A stretch of 64,000 bases of DNA from positions 186,001-250,000 of the forward strand of contig NZ_CP053839.1 in the NCBI RefSeq assembly GCF_013201625.1, given 5' to 3'. This document shows, piece by piece, positions 10,244 to 19,479 of the stretch; position 1 is the stretch's first letter, and each line of letters begins with the position of its first letter. The notes under the pieces were generated by a model. The model saw only the letters and a program-made list of their open reading frames with translations, ran no database searches and had not been told where the DNA came from. Origin of the DNA: Aliarcobacter lanthieri (GTDB taxonomy: Bacteria; Campylobacterota; Campylobacteria; Campylobacterales; Arcobacteraceae). Position numbers and translations under genes: made by a program.

Positions 10244-10564
10244 TTAGCAAGAAGGTACATTTCCTGAATCTTTAGCAAACTCTATAGAAAAATCCATAAT
10301 ATGCTCAATTAAGCTTTCTTTTACATCACCAGCTTTTACATTTGGACAAATTTTAATAATCTCAGCTTCACCTTTTCCATCAGCTTTGATTTCTCTCCAC
10401 TCTTCTTGCGTATGTTTTAATGCAAATTTTGCTCCATCCATTCCACAAGGTTCTTTTAAAAATTTAATAAAAGCCTTTTGTCCTTTTGCAGAGTCTGCAA
10501 ATAGAGAAGTTGAAGATAGACCTAATATCAAACTACTTGCTGCTAATATTTTTAATAATTTCAT
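10244..10564 (-). CDS. Small periplasmic protein, cytochrome c-like without heme motif
   Basis: A clean signal peptide (residues 1 to about 23, ending LFA-D) precedes an 80-residue mature protein that begins DSAKGQKAF, the opening often seen in small c-type cytochromes. The KHTQEEWREI segment also recalls proteins annotated as cytochrome c in Campylobacterota. There is no CXXCH, so no covalent heme is expected. Three cysteines (CGMDG, KICPN and the terminal Cys) could form disulfides. Function unknown. It is divergent from the RqcH gene, about 95 bases apart. Confidence 0.75.
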   Translation of the reverse strand: MKLLKILAASSLILGLSSTSLFADSAKGQKAFIKFLKEPCGMDGAKFALKHTQEEWREIKADGKGEAEIIKICPNVKAGDVKESLIEHIMDFSIEFAKDSGNVPSC

Positions 10565-10659
10565 ATGACACTCCTAAATTTATTTCAGGTACAATTATAA
10601 CTACTAGATATAAAAATCATCTGAAATATATAGTTAAAATTAAAAATAAAGAGAAAAAT

Positions 10660-11988
10660 ATGAAGTATTTTATACTAAAAGAAATAGTCAATTATTTAAA
10701 AGATAAAGCCGAAATTATCAAAGTTATAAGGCGAATTGATAATAATATAATTATAATAGAATTTAATAATAAAAATATTATATATTTTGATTTATCTAAA
10801 ACAAATGCTACCATTTTTAAATCAAAAGATATAATATCATCTAAAAGAGATTTTAATGCTCCTTTTGATGTAGTTCTACAAAAAAGATTTTATAATGCAA
10901 AAATAGAAGATATTGAACTTTATAATGAGGATAAAATCATAAATATCAAAGTATCTTCTTCCTCTTCATATAAAAAACAGAATACTATCTTACAATTAGA
11001 ATTTACAGGAAAATATACAAATATTATTATTTTAGATGAAGATAGGGTTATTTTAGAGGCTTTAAGGCATATTGATGAATATTCATCTTTTAGGGTTGTA
11101 AAAGTTGGAGTTAAGTTACAAGAAATACCTAAAAAAGAGTTTATTCCTAAAATTGAAAAGATAGATAATATTGAAGATTATTTATATAGAGTTTATGAAG
11201 AAAAAGAGAAAGAGAATTTAGAACTTGTTAAAAAACAAAAAATTCAAATAATAGATAAAAATATAAATAAATTAGAAAATATATTAAAATCTTTACCTAA
11301 AAAAGAAGATTTAGAAAGAGAATCAAATGAACTTTATACTAAATCAAATCTTATTCTAGCAAATTTACATAATATATCTGCATACCAAAAATCATTGGAA
11401 ATTGAAGATTATGATGGGAATTTTATAAAAATAGATTTAGATAATATGCAAAATCCATCAAGATACACAAATGAACTTTTTAAAAAAGCAAAGAGAATAA
11501 AACAAAAGGCTCAAAATATTTGTATTGAAGAAGATAATTTAAAAGAAAAATTAGAGTATCTAAAAAGATTAAATATAAATTTAAAAAATTCAAATTCAAT
11601 TGAAGAGTGTGAATTCTTATATCCTAAAAAAGAAAAAAATCAGATCAAAACAAAAAAAGAGAAAAATTATGAGAGTTTCTTTTTTGAAGGGTATAAAATA
11701 ATGATGGGAAGCAATGAAAGAGAAAATATATATTTACTTGAGAATTCAAAAGCTAGTGATTTTTGGTTTCATTTAAAAGATAGGCCATCTTGCCATGTTA
11801 TAGTACAAAATAGTAAAAAAGAGTTACCAAAGTCTATTATAGAAAAAGCTGCAATATTATGTGCTAAGTTTAGCGTAGATTTTGGAGGCAATTATGAGGT
11901 TGATTATACACAAAGAAGGAATATAAAAATACAATTTGGTGCAAATGTTTTATACAATCCTTATGAAACAATATCAATAAAAATATAG
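10660..11988 (+). CDS. rqcH: NFACT-family ribosome rescue protein (RqcH-like)
   Basis: Homologue of RqcH/Rqc2, which binds the 50S-peptidyl-tRNA complex after stalling and adds alanine tails. The NFACT-N domain covers about 1-190, a coiled-coil middle about 190-340, and the NFACT-R domain with ASDFWFHLKDRPSCHVIV about 360-420. At 442 residues it is shorter than the Bacillus protein (about 570) but similar to that of Helicobacter. The open frame extends upstream to 10486, but that part overlaps the divergent gene; the ATG at 10660 with purine-rich GAGAAAAAT before it is preferred. The tailing Asp-Arg pair appears as Asp91-Lys92. Confidence 0.85.
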   Translation: MKYFILKEIVNYLKDKAEIIKVIRRIDNNIIIIEFNNKNIIYFDLSKTNATIFKSKDIISSKRDFNAPFDVVLQKRFYNAKIEDIELYNEDKIINIKVSSSSSYKKQNTILQLEFTGKYTNIIILDEDRVILEALRHIDEYSSFRVVKVGVKLQEIPKKEFIPKIEKIDNIEDYLYRVYEEKEKENLELVKKQKIQIIDKNINKLENILKSLPKKEDLERESNELYTKSNLILANLHNISAYQKSLEIEDYDGNFIKIDLDNMQNPSRYTNELFKKAKRIKQKAQNICIEEDNLKEKLEYLKRLNINLKNSNSIEECEFLYPKKEKNQIKTKKEKNYESFFFEGYKIMMGSNERENIYLLENSKASDFWFHLKDRPSCHVIVQNSKKELPKSIIEKAAILCAKFSVDFGGNYEVDYTQRRNIKIQFGANVLYNPYETISIKI

Positions 11989-12048
11989 AAATTATTGATT
12001 TTTAGTTTCATTAAGATAGAATAACGTTTTATTAAAAAAGGAGATAAA

Positions 12049-12825
12049 ATGATTAAATTTAAAGGTTTAGGTTTAAGCATTGTTGCAGCAACTATATTAT
12101 TTACAGGTTGTGCTACAACAGAACTTCAAACTAATGCAAAAATGACACAAAGTGTTTTTATAAATCCAGTTAAGAAAGAGTTAAGAACTGTATTTATATC
12201 TACAAAAAATACAAGTGGGCAAAAAATAAATCTTGAAAATACTATTATATCTGAGCTTCAAGCAAAAGGATATAAAGTTGTTGATGATCCAGATGCAGCA
12301 ACTTATGTTTTATTAACAAATGTTTTATATTGTGATAAAAAGCAAGAGAATAATGCTGGTGCTGGTGCTTTAGGTGCTGGTGCAGTTGGTGCTGGAGTTG
12401 CAGGATATAACAATAGTGGTGCAGGTGGTACGATAGCTGCTGGTTTAGGTGCCGCATTAATAGGTGGTTTACTTGCAAAAGCAACAGAAGATACAATTTA
12501 TCAAATGCAAGTTGATATTGTAATTAGAGAAAAAGCTAAAGGCCCTGTTTATGCTTCAAATTCAAATGTTGCTGGACAATCAAGTGTTAAAGATGGTAAT
12601 AAATCAGGTTTTATTAATAGCTTTGGTGGAAAAGCAAAAGATGTAAATGCTACGGGTCAATTGAATTCAAATATGGCAAATGCACAAACACAAAGTTTTG
12701 AAGCTGACTATATTGAACACAAAACAATGATGTTTGCTGAAGCTACAAAAATGAATTTAACTTTAGACGAAGCAACTCCAATTTTAGAAAAACAAATTTC
12801 AAATCAAATTTCTGGATTATTTTAA
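12049..12825 (+). CDS. traT: TraT-like outer membrane lipoprotein
   Basis: A lipoprotein signal with lipobox LFTGC (Cys at about residue 21) precedes a protein of the TraT/complement-resistance family. Diagnostic parts are KTVFI-like RTVFISTKNTSG, the VVDDPDAATYVLLTNVLYC segment, a glycine/alanine-rich stretch at about 100-150 and the C-terminal ISNQISGLF. TraT of F plasmids blocks mating-pair formation and gives serum resistance; here it is chromosomal with no conjugation genes nearby, so its role is probably envelope-related. It is a single gene with an AAGGAG Shine-Dalgarno and its own terminator. Confidence 0.88.
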   Translation: MIKFKGLGLSIVAATILFTGCATTELQTNAKMTQSVFINPVKKELRTVFISTKNTSGQKINLENTIISELQAKGYKVVDDPDAATYVLLTNVLYCDKKQENNAGAGALGAGAVGAGVAGYNNSGAGGTIAAGLGAALIGGLLAKATEDTIYQMQVDIVIREKAKGPVYASNSNVAGQSSVKDGNKSGFINSFGGKAKDVNATGQLNSNMANAQTQSFEADYIEHKTMMFAEATKMNLTLDEATPILEKQISNQISGLF

Positions 12826-12827
12826 TA

Positions 12828-12860
12828 AATTATACTCAAAATTTTATTTTGAGTGTAATT
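12828..12860 (+). terminator. Terminator after traT-like gene
   Basis: Inverted repeat AATTATACTCAAAA / TTTTGAGTGTAATT with a 5-base loop, starting 3 bases after the stop and followed by TT. One G-T pair. Confidence 0.75.
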
Positions 12861-12910
12861 TTCCCCCTCTTAAAAATTAATAATAAATATAATTAAAAGC
12901 CAAATTTTAG

Positions 12911-12916
12911 TAGAAT
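12911..12916 (+). promoter_or_regulatory. Possible -10 box for the cdsA-thiG operon
   Basis: TAGAAT, 32 bases before the cdsA start, in an AT-rich gap following the traT terminator. This would be the only promoter seen for nine tightly packed genes to 19430. Confidence 0.4.
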
Positions 12917-12947
12917 AATGTAATTTTCAATTTAAGGTTTATTAGAT

Positions 12948-13706
12948 ATGCTAGAAATTTTGGGTGGATTATCAACACGAGTTAAAACAGGTATTGTTTT
13001 AATAATAGTAATGTTATTAATTGGTTACATAGATTCATATTTTATCTTTTGGTTAGTATTTGGAATCATACTTATGATTTCAGTTTCAGAAGCAAAGAAT
13101 TTATATAAATTAGAAGGAAATAGTATATATATTTACATTTCTTTACTTTGGTTAGCTGTATACTTTTATCCAATGCCAGTAGATTTAATATTCATTGTAG
13201 CATTAGGATATGCTTCACAACTTGCATATAAGAGAAAACTTGATAAAAAAATGTTCCTACCTCTATTTTATCCAACAGCATCATTTGTATTTTTGATGGC
13301 ACTTTATAGTGAATTTGGAGTTATGGTATTATTTTGGTTATTAATTATTGTTGCAGCTACTGATATTGGGGCCTACTTTGTAGGAAGAACTTTTGGTAAA
13401 ACTCAATTTTGTGAAACAAGTCCAAATAAAACTTTAGAGGGTGTTATTGGTGGAATGATATTTGCAGTTATTTTAGGAACTTTAACTTCTATAAATGATA
13501 TAGGAATATTAGGTGCTATTATAGTTTCAGCTATTGTATCTTTATCTTCAATTTTTGGAGATTTATATGAGAGTTATTTAAAAAGAGAAGCTGGAGTAAA
13601 AGATAGTGGGAATATTTTACCAGGACATGGTGGAGTTTTAGATAGAGTTGATGGATATTTATTTGGTGCAATAGTAATGCTTGTATTATTAAGGATAATT
13701 ATTTGA
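12948..13706 (+). CDS. cdsA: Phosphatidate cytidylyltransferase
   Basis: Makes CDP-diacylglycerol from phosphatidate and CTP in the inner membrane, the branch point for phospholipids. The 252-residue protein has about 6-8 membrane segments and the CDP-DAG synthase signature LKREAGVKDSGNILPGHGG near residues 215-233 with DRVDGY after it. It is the housekeeping copy; a second, YnbB-like enzyme is at 33806-34738. First gene of the operon to thiG, and its stop overlaps the TTG start of dxr. Confidence 0.96.
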   Translation: MLEILGGLSTRVKTGIVLIIVMLLIGYIDSYFIFWLVFGIILMISVSEAKNLYKLEGNSIYIYISLLWLAVYFYPMPVDLIFIVALGYASQLAYKRKLDKKMFLPLFYPTASFVFLMALYSEFGVMVLFWLLIIVAATDIGAYFVGRTFGKTQFCETSPNKTLEGVIGGMIFAVILGTLTSINDIGILGAIIVSAIVSLSSIFGDLYESYLKREAGVKDSGNILPGHGGVLDRVDGYLFGAIVMLVLLRIII

Positions 13707-14770
13707 TACTTCTTGGAAGTACAGGCTCAATAGGAGTTAATACTTTAGCAATAGCAAAAAAATATAGTTTGAATATTGAAGTTTTAGTAGCTGGAAAAAA
13801 TATAGAGCTATTAAATAAACAAATAAAAGAGTTTAAGCCTAAGAAAGTTGTAGTTGGTTTTGAAAGTGATATAAAACTTGTAAATCATAAAAATGTAACA
13901 TTTGGAGAAGAAGCTATTTTAGAAGTAATTGAAAATAGTTCTTCAAAAACTGTTGTAAATGCTTTAGTTGGGTTTTTAGGATTAAAGCCAACTTTAAAAG
14001 CTATAGAATGTGGGAAAAAAGTAGCTTTAGCAAATAAAGAATCATTAGTTGTTGCAGGAAAGTTTATAGACCAGTCTAATTTAAGTCCAATTGATAGTGA
14101 ACATTTTGGGCTTTGGTATCTGCTTCAAGATAAAAAAATTGAATCAATGACAATAACTGCAAGTGGAGGTTCTTTTAGAGATTATCCTCTTGAATCTTTA
14201 AAAAATGTATCAATAAAAGAAGCCCTAAATCATCCAAACTGGAAAATGGGGAATAAAATAACAATAGATAGTGCAACAATGACAAATAAAATATTTGAAT
14301 TAATAGAAGCAGCTTGGCTTTTTAGTACAAAAAGACTTGATGCAATAATAGAGAGAAAATCATTAATTCATGCATTAGTAAATTTTAAAGATGGAAGTAC
14401 AACAGCTCATATTGCAAATGCTTCTATGCAACTTCCTATTGCTTATGCAATTTTAGGTAAAGTAGAAGAAGAGATTTTAAAACCAGTTGATTTATTAGAA
14501 GTTGGTATATTAGAATTCCAAAAAATAGAAAAAGATAGATATCCAATTTGGCAATATAAAGATGAAATTATAAATAATCTTGATTTGGGTGTTGTTTTAA
14601 ATGCTTCTAATGAAGTAGCTGTTGGAAAGTTTTTAAGTGGACAAATAGGATTTCTAGATGTTTCAGAAATATCAATGAAAGCTTTAGAAAAATTCAATAA
14701 TATAAAAATAAATTCAATAGATGATATTTTTCAAATTGATAAAGAAGTGAGAAATTATTGTGGAGGTTGA
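13703..14770 (+). CDS. dxr: 1-deoxy-D-xylulose 5-phosphate reductoisomerase
   Basis: Second step of the MEP isoprenoid pathway: NADPH-dependent conversion of DXP to MEP. The N-terminal NADPH-binding loop LGSTGSIG opens the protein. NKESLVVAG, SEHFGLW (the metal-ligand region with Glu) and ASGGSFRD follow; 355 residues is slightly short but complete. The start is TTG, overlapping the cdsA stop by four bases (TTGA); no better start exists without losing the nucleotide loop. The cdsA-dxr order is conserved in many bacteria. Confidence 0.96.
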   Translation: MILLGSTGSIGVNTLAIAKKYSLNIEVLVAGKNIELLNKQIKEFKPKKVVVGFESDIKLVNHKNVTFGEEAILEVIENSSSKTVVNALVGFLGLKPTLKAIECGKKVALANKESLVVAGKFIDQSNLSPIDSEHFGLWYLLQDKKIESMTITASGGSFRDYPLESLKNVSIKEALNHPNWKMGNKITIDSATMTNKIFELIEAAWLFSTKRLDAIIERKSLIHALVNFKDGSTTAHIANASMQLPIAYAILGKVEEEILKPVDLLEVGILEFQKIEKDRYPIWQYKDEIINNLDLGVVLNASNEVAVGKFLSGQIGFLDVSEISMKALEKFNNIKINSIDDIFQIDKEVRNYCGG

Positions 14771-15038
14771 TTTACTTATACCTTTTGGAATTTTAATAGT
14801 TTTAGTAATATATTTAATTTATACTAGAACAAAATTTGAAAAAGATATTGTAAATCTATATGATAAAAAATTTGAAGAGTGGAAAGAACAAAATCCAACA
14901 ACAAATGAAGTTAAATCTCATAAAGAGTTTGTTGGATTAGTTTTTAAAGAAGATTACAAAATAAGTATTGAATTAATTGATAAAAGTATAGAAGATAGAC
15001 TAAGAAGAGGAAAATTTGATATTATTTGTAAGGAATAG
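14760..15038 (+). CDS. Small single-span membrane protein, unknown
   Basis: 92-residue protein with one N-terminal membrane helix (about 5-22) and a charged cytoplasmic-type tail. Family not recognised. The chosen start is GTG at 14760, overlapping dxr by 11 bases; a GGAGG lies just inside this start, so a later start is possible. It is co-transcribed between dxr and the hydrolase gene (3-base gap after it). Confidence 0.65.
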   Translation: MEVDLLIPFGILIVLVIYLIYTRTKFEKDIVNLYDKKFEEWKEQNPTTNEVKSHKEFVGLVFKEDYKISIELIDKSIEDRLRRGKFDIICKE

Positions 15039-15041
15039 AAA

Positions 15042-15593
15042 ATGAGTAAAAAAGTATTAATTCTTCATGGGCTTAGTGGAAGTGCATATCCACATTGGCA
15101 AGCTCATCTAGCACAAGATTTGATGAAAGAAAATTATATTGTATCTTTTCCTGAACTTCCAAATAAAAATAGTCCAGATTTACAAGAATGGAAAGATTTT
15201 GTAAAGAATGAGATAAAACATTTTAGTCCAGATATTGTAGTTTGTCATTCTTTAGCAAATATTTTATGGTTTCATATTTGTGATGAACTTGATATAGAAC
15301 TTGATAAACTTATGTTAGTTGCTCCTGTAAGAAATGAAGAGTTAAAAGAAGCAAAAACTTTTTTCCCTTATCCTGAGTCAAAGAATTTAAGAGCAAAAGA
15401 GATTATAATGGCTTGTTCTACAAATGATCCATATATGAGTTTAGAAGAAGCAATAACTTTACAAAGTAAGTTAAATATAGGTATGAAAATTATGGAAAAT
15501 GCTGGACATATTAATCCATCTGCTGGATTTGGAAAACTTGATTGTGCACTAGATTGGATAAAAAGAGAAGATATTTGTGAAAAACAAGGATAA
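15042..15593 (+). CDS. RBBP9/YdeN-type alpha/beta hydrolase
   Basis: 183-residue serine hydrolase of the RBBP9/YdeN (DUF1057-like) family. The opening VLILHGLSGSAYPHWQ is typical (HG oxyanion region, PHW). Likely triad members are Ser in VCHSLAN (about residue 69), Asp in STNDPY and His in NAGHIN. Natural substrate unknown for the family. Sits in the cdsA-thiG operon, 3 bases before tsaD. Confidence 0.85.
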   Translation: MSKKVLILHGLSGSAYPHWQAHLAQDLMKENYIVSFPELPNKNSPDLQEWKDFVKNEIKHFSPDIVVCHSLANILWFHICDELDIELDKLMLVAPVRNEELKEAKTFFPYPESKNLRAKEIIMACSTNDPYMSLEEAITLQSKLNIGMKIMENAGHINPSAGFGKLDCALDWIKREDICEKQG

Positions 15594-15596
15594 TTT

Positions 15597-16592
15597 ATGA
15601 TATTAGCGATTGAAAGTTCATGTGATGATAGTTCTATTTCTATTACAAAAATAGATACTTTAGAACTGATTTTTCATAAAAAAATATCACAAGAACTACA
15701 ACATAGTATTTATGGAGGTGTTGTTCCTGAACTTGCAGCAAGATTGCATATTGAAGCACTACCTAAAATCCTTGAAGAGTGTAAAGATTATTTTTCACAA
15801 TTAAAAGCTATTGCAGTTACAAATTCTCCTGGTCTTAGTGTAACTTTAACAGAAGGTGTTGCTATGGCAAAGGCTTTGAGTATTTCTTTAAACCTTCCAT
15901 TAATTGCTGTAAATCATTTAAAAGGGCACATTTATTCACTTTTTATAGAAAAGGAAGAAATTTTACCAATAACAGTTTTGCTAGTATCTGGTGGACACAC
16001 ACAGATAATAGAAGCAAATAGCTTAAATGATATGAAAGTAATAGCAACTACAATAGATGATAGTTTTGGAGAGAGTTTTGATAAAGTTTCGAAAATGCTA
16101 AATCTTGGTTATCCAGGTGGACCAGTAGTAGAAAAATATGCACAAAAAGGAAATAGTGATAGATTTGATTTACCAGTACCACTATCTCAAAGTCCAAAAA
16201 TAGAGTTTAGTTATTCTGGGCTTAAAAATGCAGTAAGATTAAAAATCGAAGATCTTGAACGCACCAATTTAATTGAGCAAGATAAATATGATATTTGTGC
16301 AAGTTTTCAAAAAACAGCTTCAAATCATATCTTGCAAAAATTAAAAAAACTATTTAAACAAAGAGCTCCTAAAAATTTTGCAATAGTTGGTGGAGCAAGT
16401 GCAAATATATATTTAAGAAGTCAAATTGAAAAGCTTTGTTTAGATTTTGGTGTAAAATTATATTTAAGTGAATTAAAATATTGTTCAGATAATGCAGCTA
16501 TGATTGGAAGAGTTGCTGTTGAACAATATAAAGAAAAAGATTTTATAAAAATAAATGAAATAGATATAAAAACAAGAGTAAAGGAGCTATAA
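15597..16592 (+). CDS. tsaD: tRNA N6-adenosine threonylcarbamoyltransferase
   Basis: Transfers the threonylcarbamoyl group to A37 of ANN-decoding tRNAs (t6A). 331 residues, ASKHA fold, with ESSCDDSS near the start, the metal histidines His107 and His111 in NHLKGH, and the phosphate loop [20 protein letters not shown] and the C-terminal CSDNAAMIG are intact. The start follows the hydrolase gene by 3 bases and the stop abuts the SUI1-domain gene. The partners tsaB, tsaC and tsaE are not in the window. Confidence 0.97.
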   Translation: MILAIESSCDDSSISITKIDTLELIFHKKISQELQHSIYGGVVPELAARLHIEALPKILEECKDYFSQLKAIAVTNSPGLSVTLTEGVAMAKALSISLNLPLIAVNHLKGHIYSLFIEKEEILPITVLLVSGGHTQIIEANSLNDMKVIATTIDDSFGESFDKVSKMLNLGYPGGPVVEKYAQKGNSDRFDLPVPLSQSPKIEFSYSGLKNAVRLKIEDLERTNLIEQDKYDICASFQKTASNHILQKLKKLFKQRAPKNFAIVGGASANIYLRSQIEKLCLDFGVKLYLSELKYCSDNAAMIGRVAVEQYKEKDFIKINEIDIKTRVKEL

Positions 16593-16940
16593 ATGAGTTT
16601 ATCAAGTAAATTAGCTTTGGGGCTTGGTGCAAAGCTTGATGGTAATAATTTTGATACAAAAAAAGAAGATAAAAAAAATCCTAAAAAAGAAGAGAAAATT
16701 CTTTTATCGAAAAATCAACATCAATTAGTTTTTTCTTTTGAAAAAAGAAATGGAAAACCAGTTACAATAGTTGGAAGATTTCAAATTGAAGATGAAAAAA
16801 GAAAAGATATTTTAAAATTACTTAGAACTCAACTTGCATGTGGTGGTTCAATAAAAGGCGAGAATATAGAAATTCAAGGTGAATTAAAAGATAAAATTAG
16901 AATAATTTTAGTTGATAATGGTTGGAAATTTAAAAACTAA
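16593..16940 (+). CDS. yciH: SUI1/eIF1-like translation factor (YciH family)
   Basis: 115-residue protein with a charged, probably flexible N-terminus (1-45) and a C-terminal SUI1 domain. The domain shows KPVTIVGRF and the family signature LACGGSIKGENIEIQGE. Archaeal and eukaryal eIF1 act in start-site fidelity; the bacterial YciH group has a debated role in suppressing non-canonical initiation. Its ATG directly follows the tsaD stop. Given several TTG starts in this window and an autoregulated-looking infC, its presence is noteworthy. Confidence 0.87.
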   Translation: MSLSSKLALGLGAKLDGNNFDTKKEDKKNPKKEEKILLSKNQHQLVFSFEKRNGKPVTIVGRFQIEDEKRKDILKLLRTQLACGGSIKGENIEIQGELKDKIRIILVDNGWKFKN

Positions 16941-16960
16941 AAATTAAAAGGAGAAAGCTC

Positions 16961-18346
16961 ATGCAAAAAATATTTGATGAGGTAAATAGCCTAGATAAAA
17001 GAGCTTACGAAAAGTTTCTTTTAAGTGAGGATATTTTGATGGAACATGCAGCTTTCTCTATTTATACTTATATAAGAGATAACTTTAAAGAAAATAGTAC
17101 AGTTTTAATCATTTGTGGAAGTGGAAACAATGGAGCAGATGGTTTGGCTCTAGCAAGACTTTTATACAAAAAATATAATGTAAAAATATATTTAGCAAAT
17201 AATCCAAAATCTTCTATGGCAAAAATTCAATACCAAAGAGTAAAAAGTTTAGATATTACTATAATTGATGAACTATTTGAAGCAGATATTTTAGTTGATT
17301 GTATATTTGGGACTGGATTAAATAAAGTTTTAGATGATAATAATAAATCTTTAATATCAAAACTAAATAGTTTTAACTCTTTTAAAATAGCTTGTGATAT
17401 CCCAAGTGGTATAAATAATTTAGGACAAATTGAAAGTGTTGTATTCAAAGCTGATTTAACTTTAACTATGGGGGCTTTAAAACTTTCACTTTTTGGTGAT
17501 ATGGTAAAAGATTTTGTAGGTCAAATAAAAGTTTGTGATTTAGGAATACAAAGAGAAGTTTATGAAGTAGAAGCAGATAAATTTTTACTTGAAGAAAGTG
17601 ATATGAAACTTCCATTTAGAGATAAAAACAATTCACATAAAGGAACTTTTGGCCATACAAATATTATAGTTGGTTCAAAAAAAGGTGCAGGAATTATTTC
17701 TAGTAGCTCAGCTTTTGCATTTGGATCTGGATTGGTAACGGCTATTTCAAAAGAAGAGTTAAATTTACCATATCATATTATGCAAGATAAAAAAATTAGT
17801 CAAAATTGTACAGCTATTGCTATTGGAATGGGGTTATTTGATTATAAAAAAGATGATATTGAAGATATTTTAAGAACAGATATTTTAAAAGTAATAGATG
17901 CAGATTTGTTTTACGAAAAATTAATTTTAAAATATTTAGATGAAAAAGTTGTATTAACTCCACATCCAAAAGAGTTTATTTCTCTTTTAAATCTTTCAAA
18001 AATTGCTGATGTCTCTATTGAAGAGTTACAAAAGAATAGATTTTTATATGTAGAAAAGTTTTGTAAAAAATATCCTAAAATAGTACTTTTATTAAAAGGT
18101 ACAAATGTAATAATTGCACAAAAAGATAAAATATATATCAATAGTTTTGGGAATTCAGTTTTAAGTAAAGGTGGAAGTGGAGATGTATTAAGTGGTTTAA
18201 TAGCTTCTCTTTTATCACAAGGTTATAATAGATTAGAAGCTTGCATAACTGCTAGTTTAGCACATACAAAGGCATCAAATAATTACTCTAAAAACAATTA
18301 TTCTTTAAGTCCAGAAGATTTAATAGAAGAGATAAGAGATTTATGA
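16961..18346 (+). CDS. nnr: Bifunctional NAD(P)HX epimerase/dehydratase
   Basis: Repairs hydrated NADH/NADPH. The N-terminal YjeF epimerase domain (about 1-205) has GSGNNGADGLALAR and DCIFGTGL; the C-terminal ribokinase-like ADP-dependent dehydratase (about 215-461) has HKGTFGH, LTPHPKEF and the GGSGDVLSG loop. Length (461) is slightly short of the E. coli fusion (515). Preceded by a good AAAGGAGAAAG Shine-Dalgarno, and its end overlaps cutA by 4 bases. Confidence 0.95.
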   Translation: MQKIFDEVNSLDKRAYEKFLLSEDILMEHAAFSIYTYIRDNFKENSTVLIICGSGNNGADGLALARLLYKKYNVKIYLANNPKSSMAKIQYQRVKSLDITIIDELFEADILVDCIFGTGLNKVLDDNNKSLISKLNSFNSFKIACDIPSGINNLGQIESVVFKADLTLTMGALKLSLFGDMVKDFVGQIKVCDLGIQREVYEVEADKFLLEESDMKLPFRDKNNSHKGTFGHTNIIVGSKKGAGIISSSSAFAFGSGLVTAISKEELNLPYHIMQDKKISQNCTAIAIGMGLFDYKKDDIEDILRTDILKVIDADLFYEKLILKYLDEKVVLTPHPKEFISLLNLSKIADVSIEELQKNRFLYVEKFCKKYPKIVLLLKGTNVIIAQKDKIYINSFGNSVLSKGGSGDVLSGLIASLLSQGYNRLEACITASLAHTKASNNYSKNNYSLSPEDLIEEIRDL

Positions 18347-18654
18347 ATTGTGTACTTATCCAAACAACTTGTTCTTCAAAAAATGAAGCGAAGAACATAG
18401 CTAAAGTTTTAGTAGAAGAGAAATTAGCAGCTTGTATTCAACTAATGGAAATTGAGTCAATATATAGTTGGGATTATAAACTATGTTGTGATAATGAAAC
18501 ACTTTTAAATATAAAAACCAAAAAAGAGCTTTTTTCTAAAGTCAAAAGCAAAATCTTAGAGCTTCATAGTTATGATGTACCAGAAATTATTGAGTTAGAT
18601 ATTTCAAATATTAATGAAGATTATTTAAAATTTATAAAGGAAAATACAATATGA
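18343..18654 (+). CDS. cutA: CutA-family protein
   Basis: 103-residue trimeric ferredoxin-like-fold protein, linked to divalent-cation tolerance in E. coli but of uncertain function. Conserved [17 protein letters not shown] and VPEIIELDI are present. Start overlaps nnr (ATGA) and stop overlaps thiG (ATGA), so translation of the three is coupled. Confidence 0.95.
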   Translation: MNCVLIQTTCSSKNEAKNIAKVLVEEKLAACIQLMEIESIYSWDYKLCCDNETLLNIKTKKELFSKVKSKILELHSYDVPEIIELDISNINEDYLKFIKENTI

Positions 18655-19430
18655 ATGATATATTAAAAATTGGGAAATATGAGTTAAATAGTAGATTAAT
18701 TGTTGGAAGTGGAAAATATAAAGATTTTACCACAACAAGAGAAGCAACACTTGCAAGTGGAAGTGAGCTTATAACTGTTGCCATAAGAAGAGTAAATATT
18801 ACAAATCCAAATGAAGAGAATTTATTAGATTATTTTAAAGATACAAATATTAAATTTTTACCAAATAGTGCAGGGTGTAAAAATTCAGATGAAGCTGTTA
18901 CAACTTTTAGGCTTATGAGAGAAGCAACAGGAATAGATTTGATAAAACTTGAGATTATTGGTGATTTTAGTAAAACTTTATATCCTGATGTAATTGAAAC
19001 TTTAAAAGCTTGTGAAATACTTAAAAAAGATGGTTTTACAGTTATGGCATATACAAGTGATGATTTAATTGTTGCTAAAAGACTAGAAGATGCTGGAGCA
19101 GATGCTATTATGCCTTTGGCAGCACCTATTGGAAGTGGCTTAGGAGTTCAAAATAGATATAATGTAGCTTTTATAAAAGATGCAGTAAAGGTTCCAGTTA
19201 TTGTTGATGCTGGAGTTGGTTGTGCAAGTGATGCAACTATTTGTATGGAACTTGGAGCTGATGGAGTTTTAACAAATACAGCAATTGCTTGTGCGAATGA
19301 CCCAATTTTAATGGCACAAGCTATGAAACATGCAGTAGTTGCAGGAAGAATAGGGTATAAAGCAGGAAGAATAGCTAAAAAGCCTTATGCTAGTGCTAGT
19401 TCTCCACTTGATGGATTAATTCAATTTTAG
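18651..19430 (+). CDS. thiG: Thiazole synthase
   Basis: TIM-barrel enzyme making the thiamine thiazole phosphate from DXP, dehydroglycine and ThiS thiocarboxylate. 259 residues with [12 protein letters not shown], the Schiff-base lysine region IKLEIIGD, and the phosphate-binding VDAGVG and [10 protein letters not shown] loops. The usual partners thiS, thiF and thiH are not adjacent, so the pathway is split. Its substrate DXP is also that of Dxr, encoded in the same operon. Last gene of the operon, followed by a terminator. Confidence 0.97.
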   Translation: MNDILKIGKYELNSRLIVGSGKYKDFTTTREATLASGSELITVAIRRVNITNPNEENLLDYFKDTNIKFLPNSAGCKNSDEAVTTFRLMREATGIDLIKLEIIGDFSKTLYPDVIETLKACEILKKDGFTVMAYTSDDLIVAKRLEDAGADAIMPLAAPIGSGLGVQNRYNVAFIKDAVKVPVIVDAGVGCASDATICMELGADGVLTNTAIACANDPILMAQAMKHAVVAGRIGYKAGRIAKKPYASASSPLDGLIQF

Positions 19431-19438
19431 TGATTATT

Positions 19439-19479
19439 AGAGAAATTAAGAGAAATTCATAATTTTCTTTAATTTCTCT
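19439..19479 (+). terminator. Terminator of the cdsA-thiG operon
   Basis: Inverted repeat beginning AGAGAAATTAAG and ending TTTAATTTCTCT around a CAT loop (19458-19460), with two mismatches, eight bases after thiG. Its last base is the first T of the tRNA promoter -35 box. Confidence 0.75.

Noticed and set aside
10486-10659. Upstream 58-codon extension of the RqcH-like frame
   Set aside because: It overlaps the 5' end of the divergent periplasmic protein gene, has no NFACT similarity, and a good start exists at 10660.
12340-12480. GGTGCTGG-like short repeats in the TraT-like gene
   Set aside because: They encode the Gly/Ala-rich segment normal for TraT proteins; no regular unit length, so not a tandem repeat array or CRISPR.
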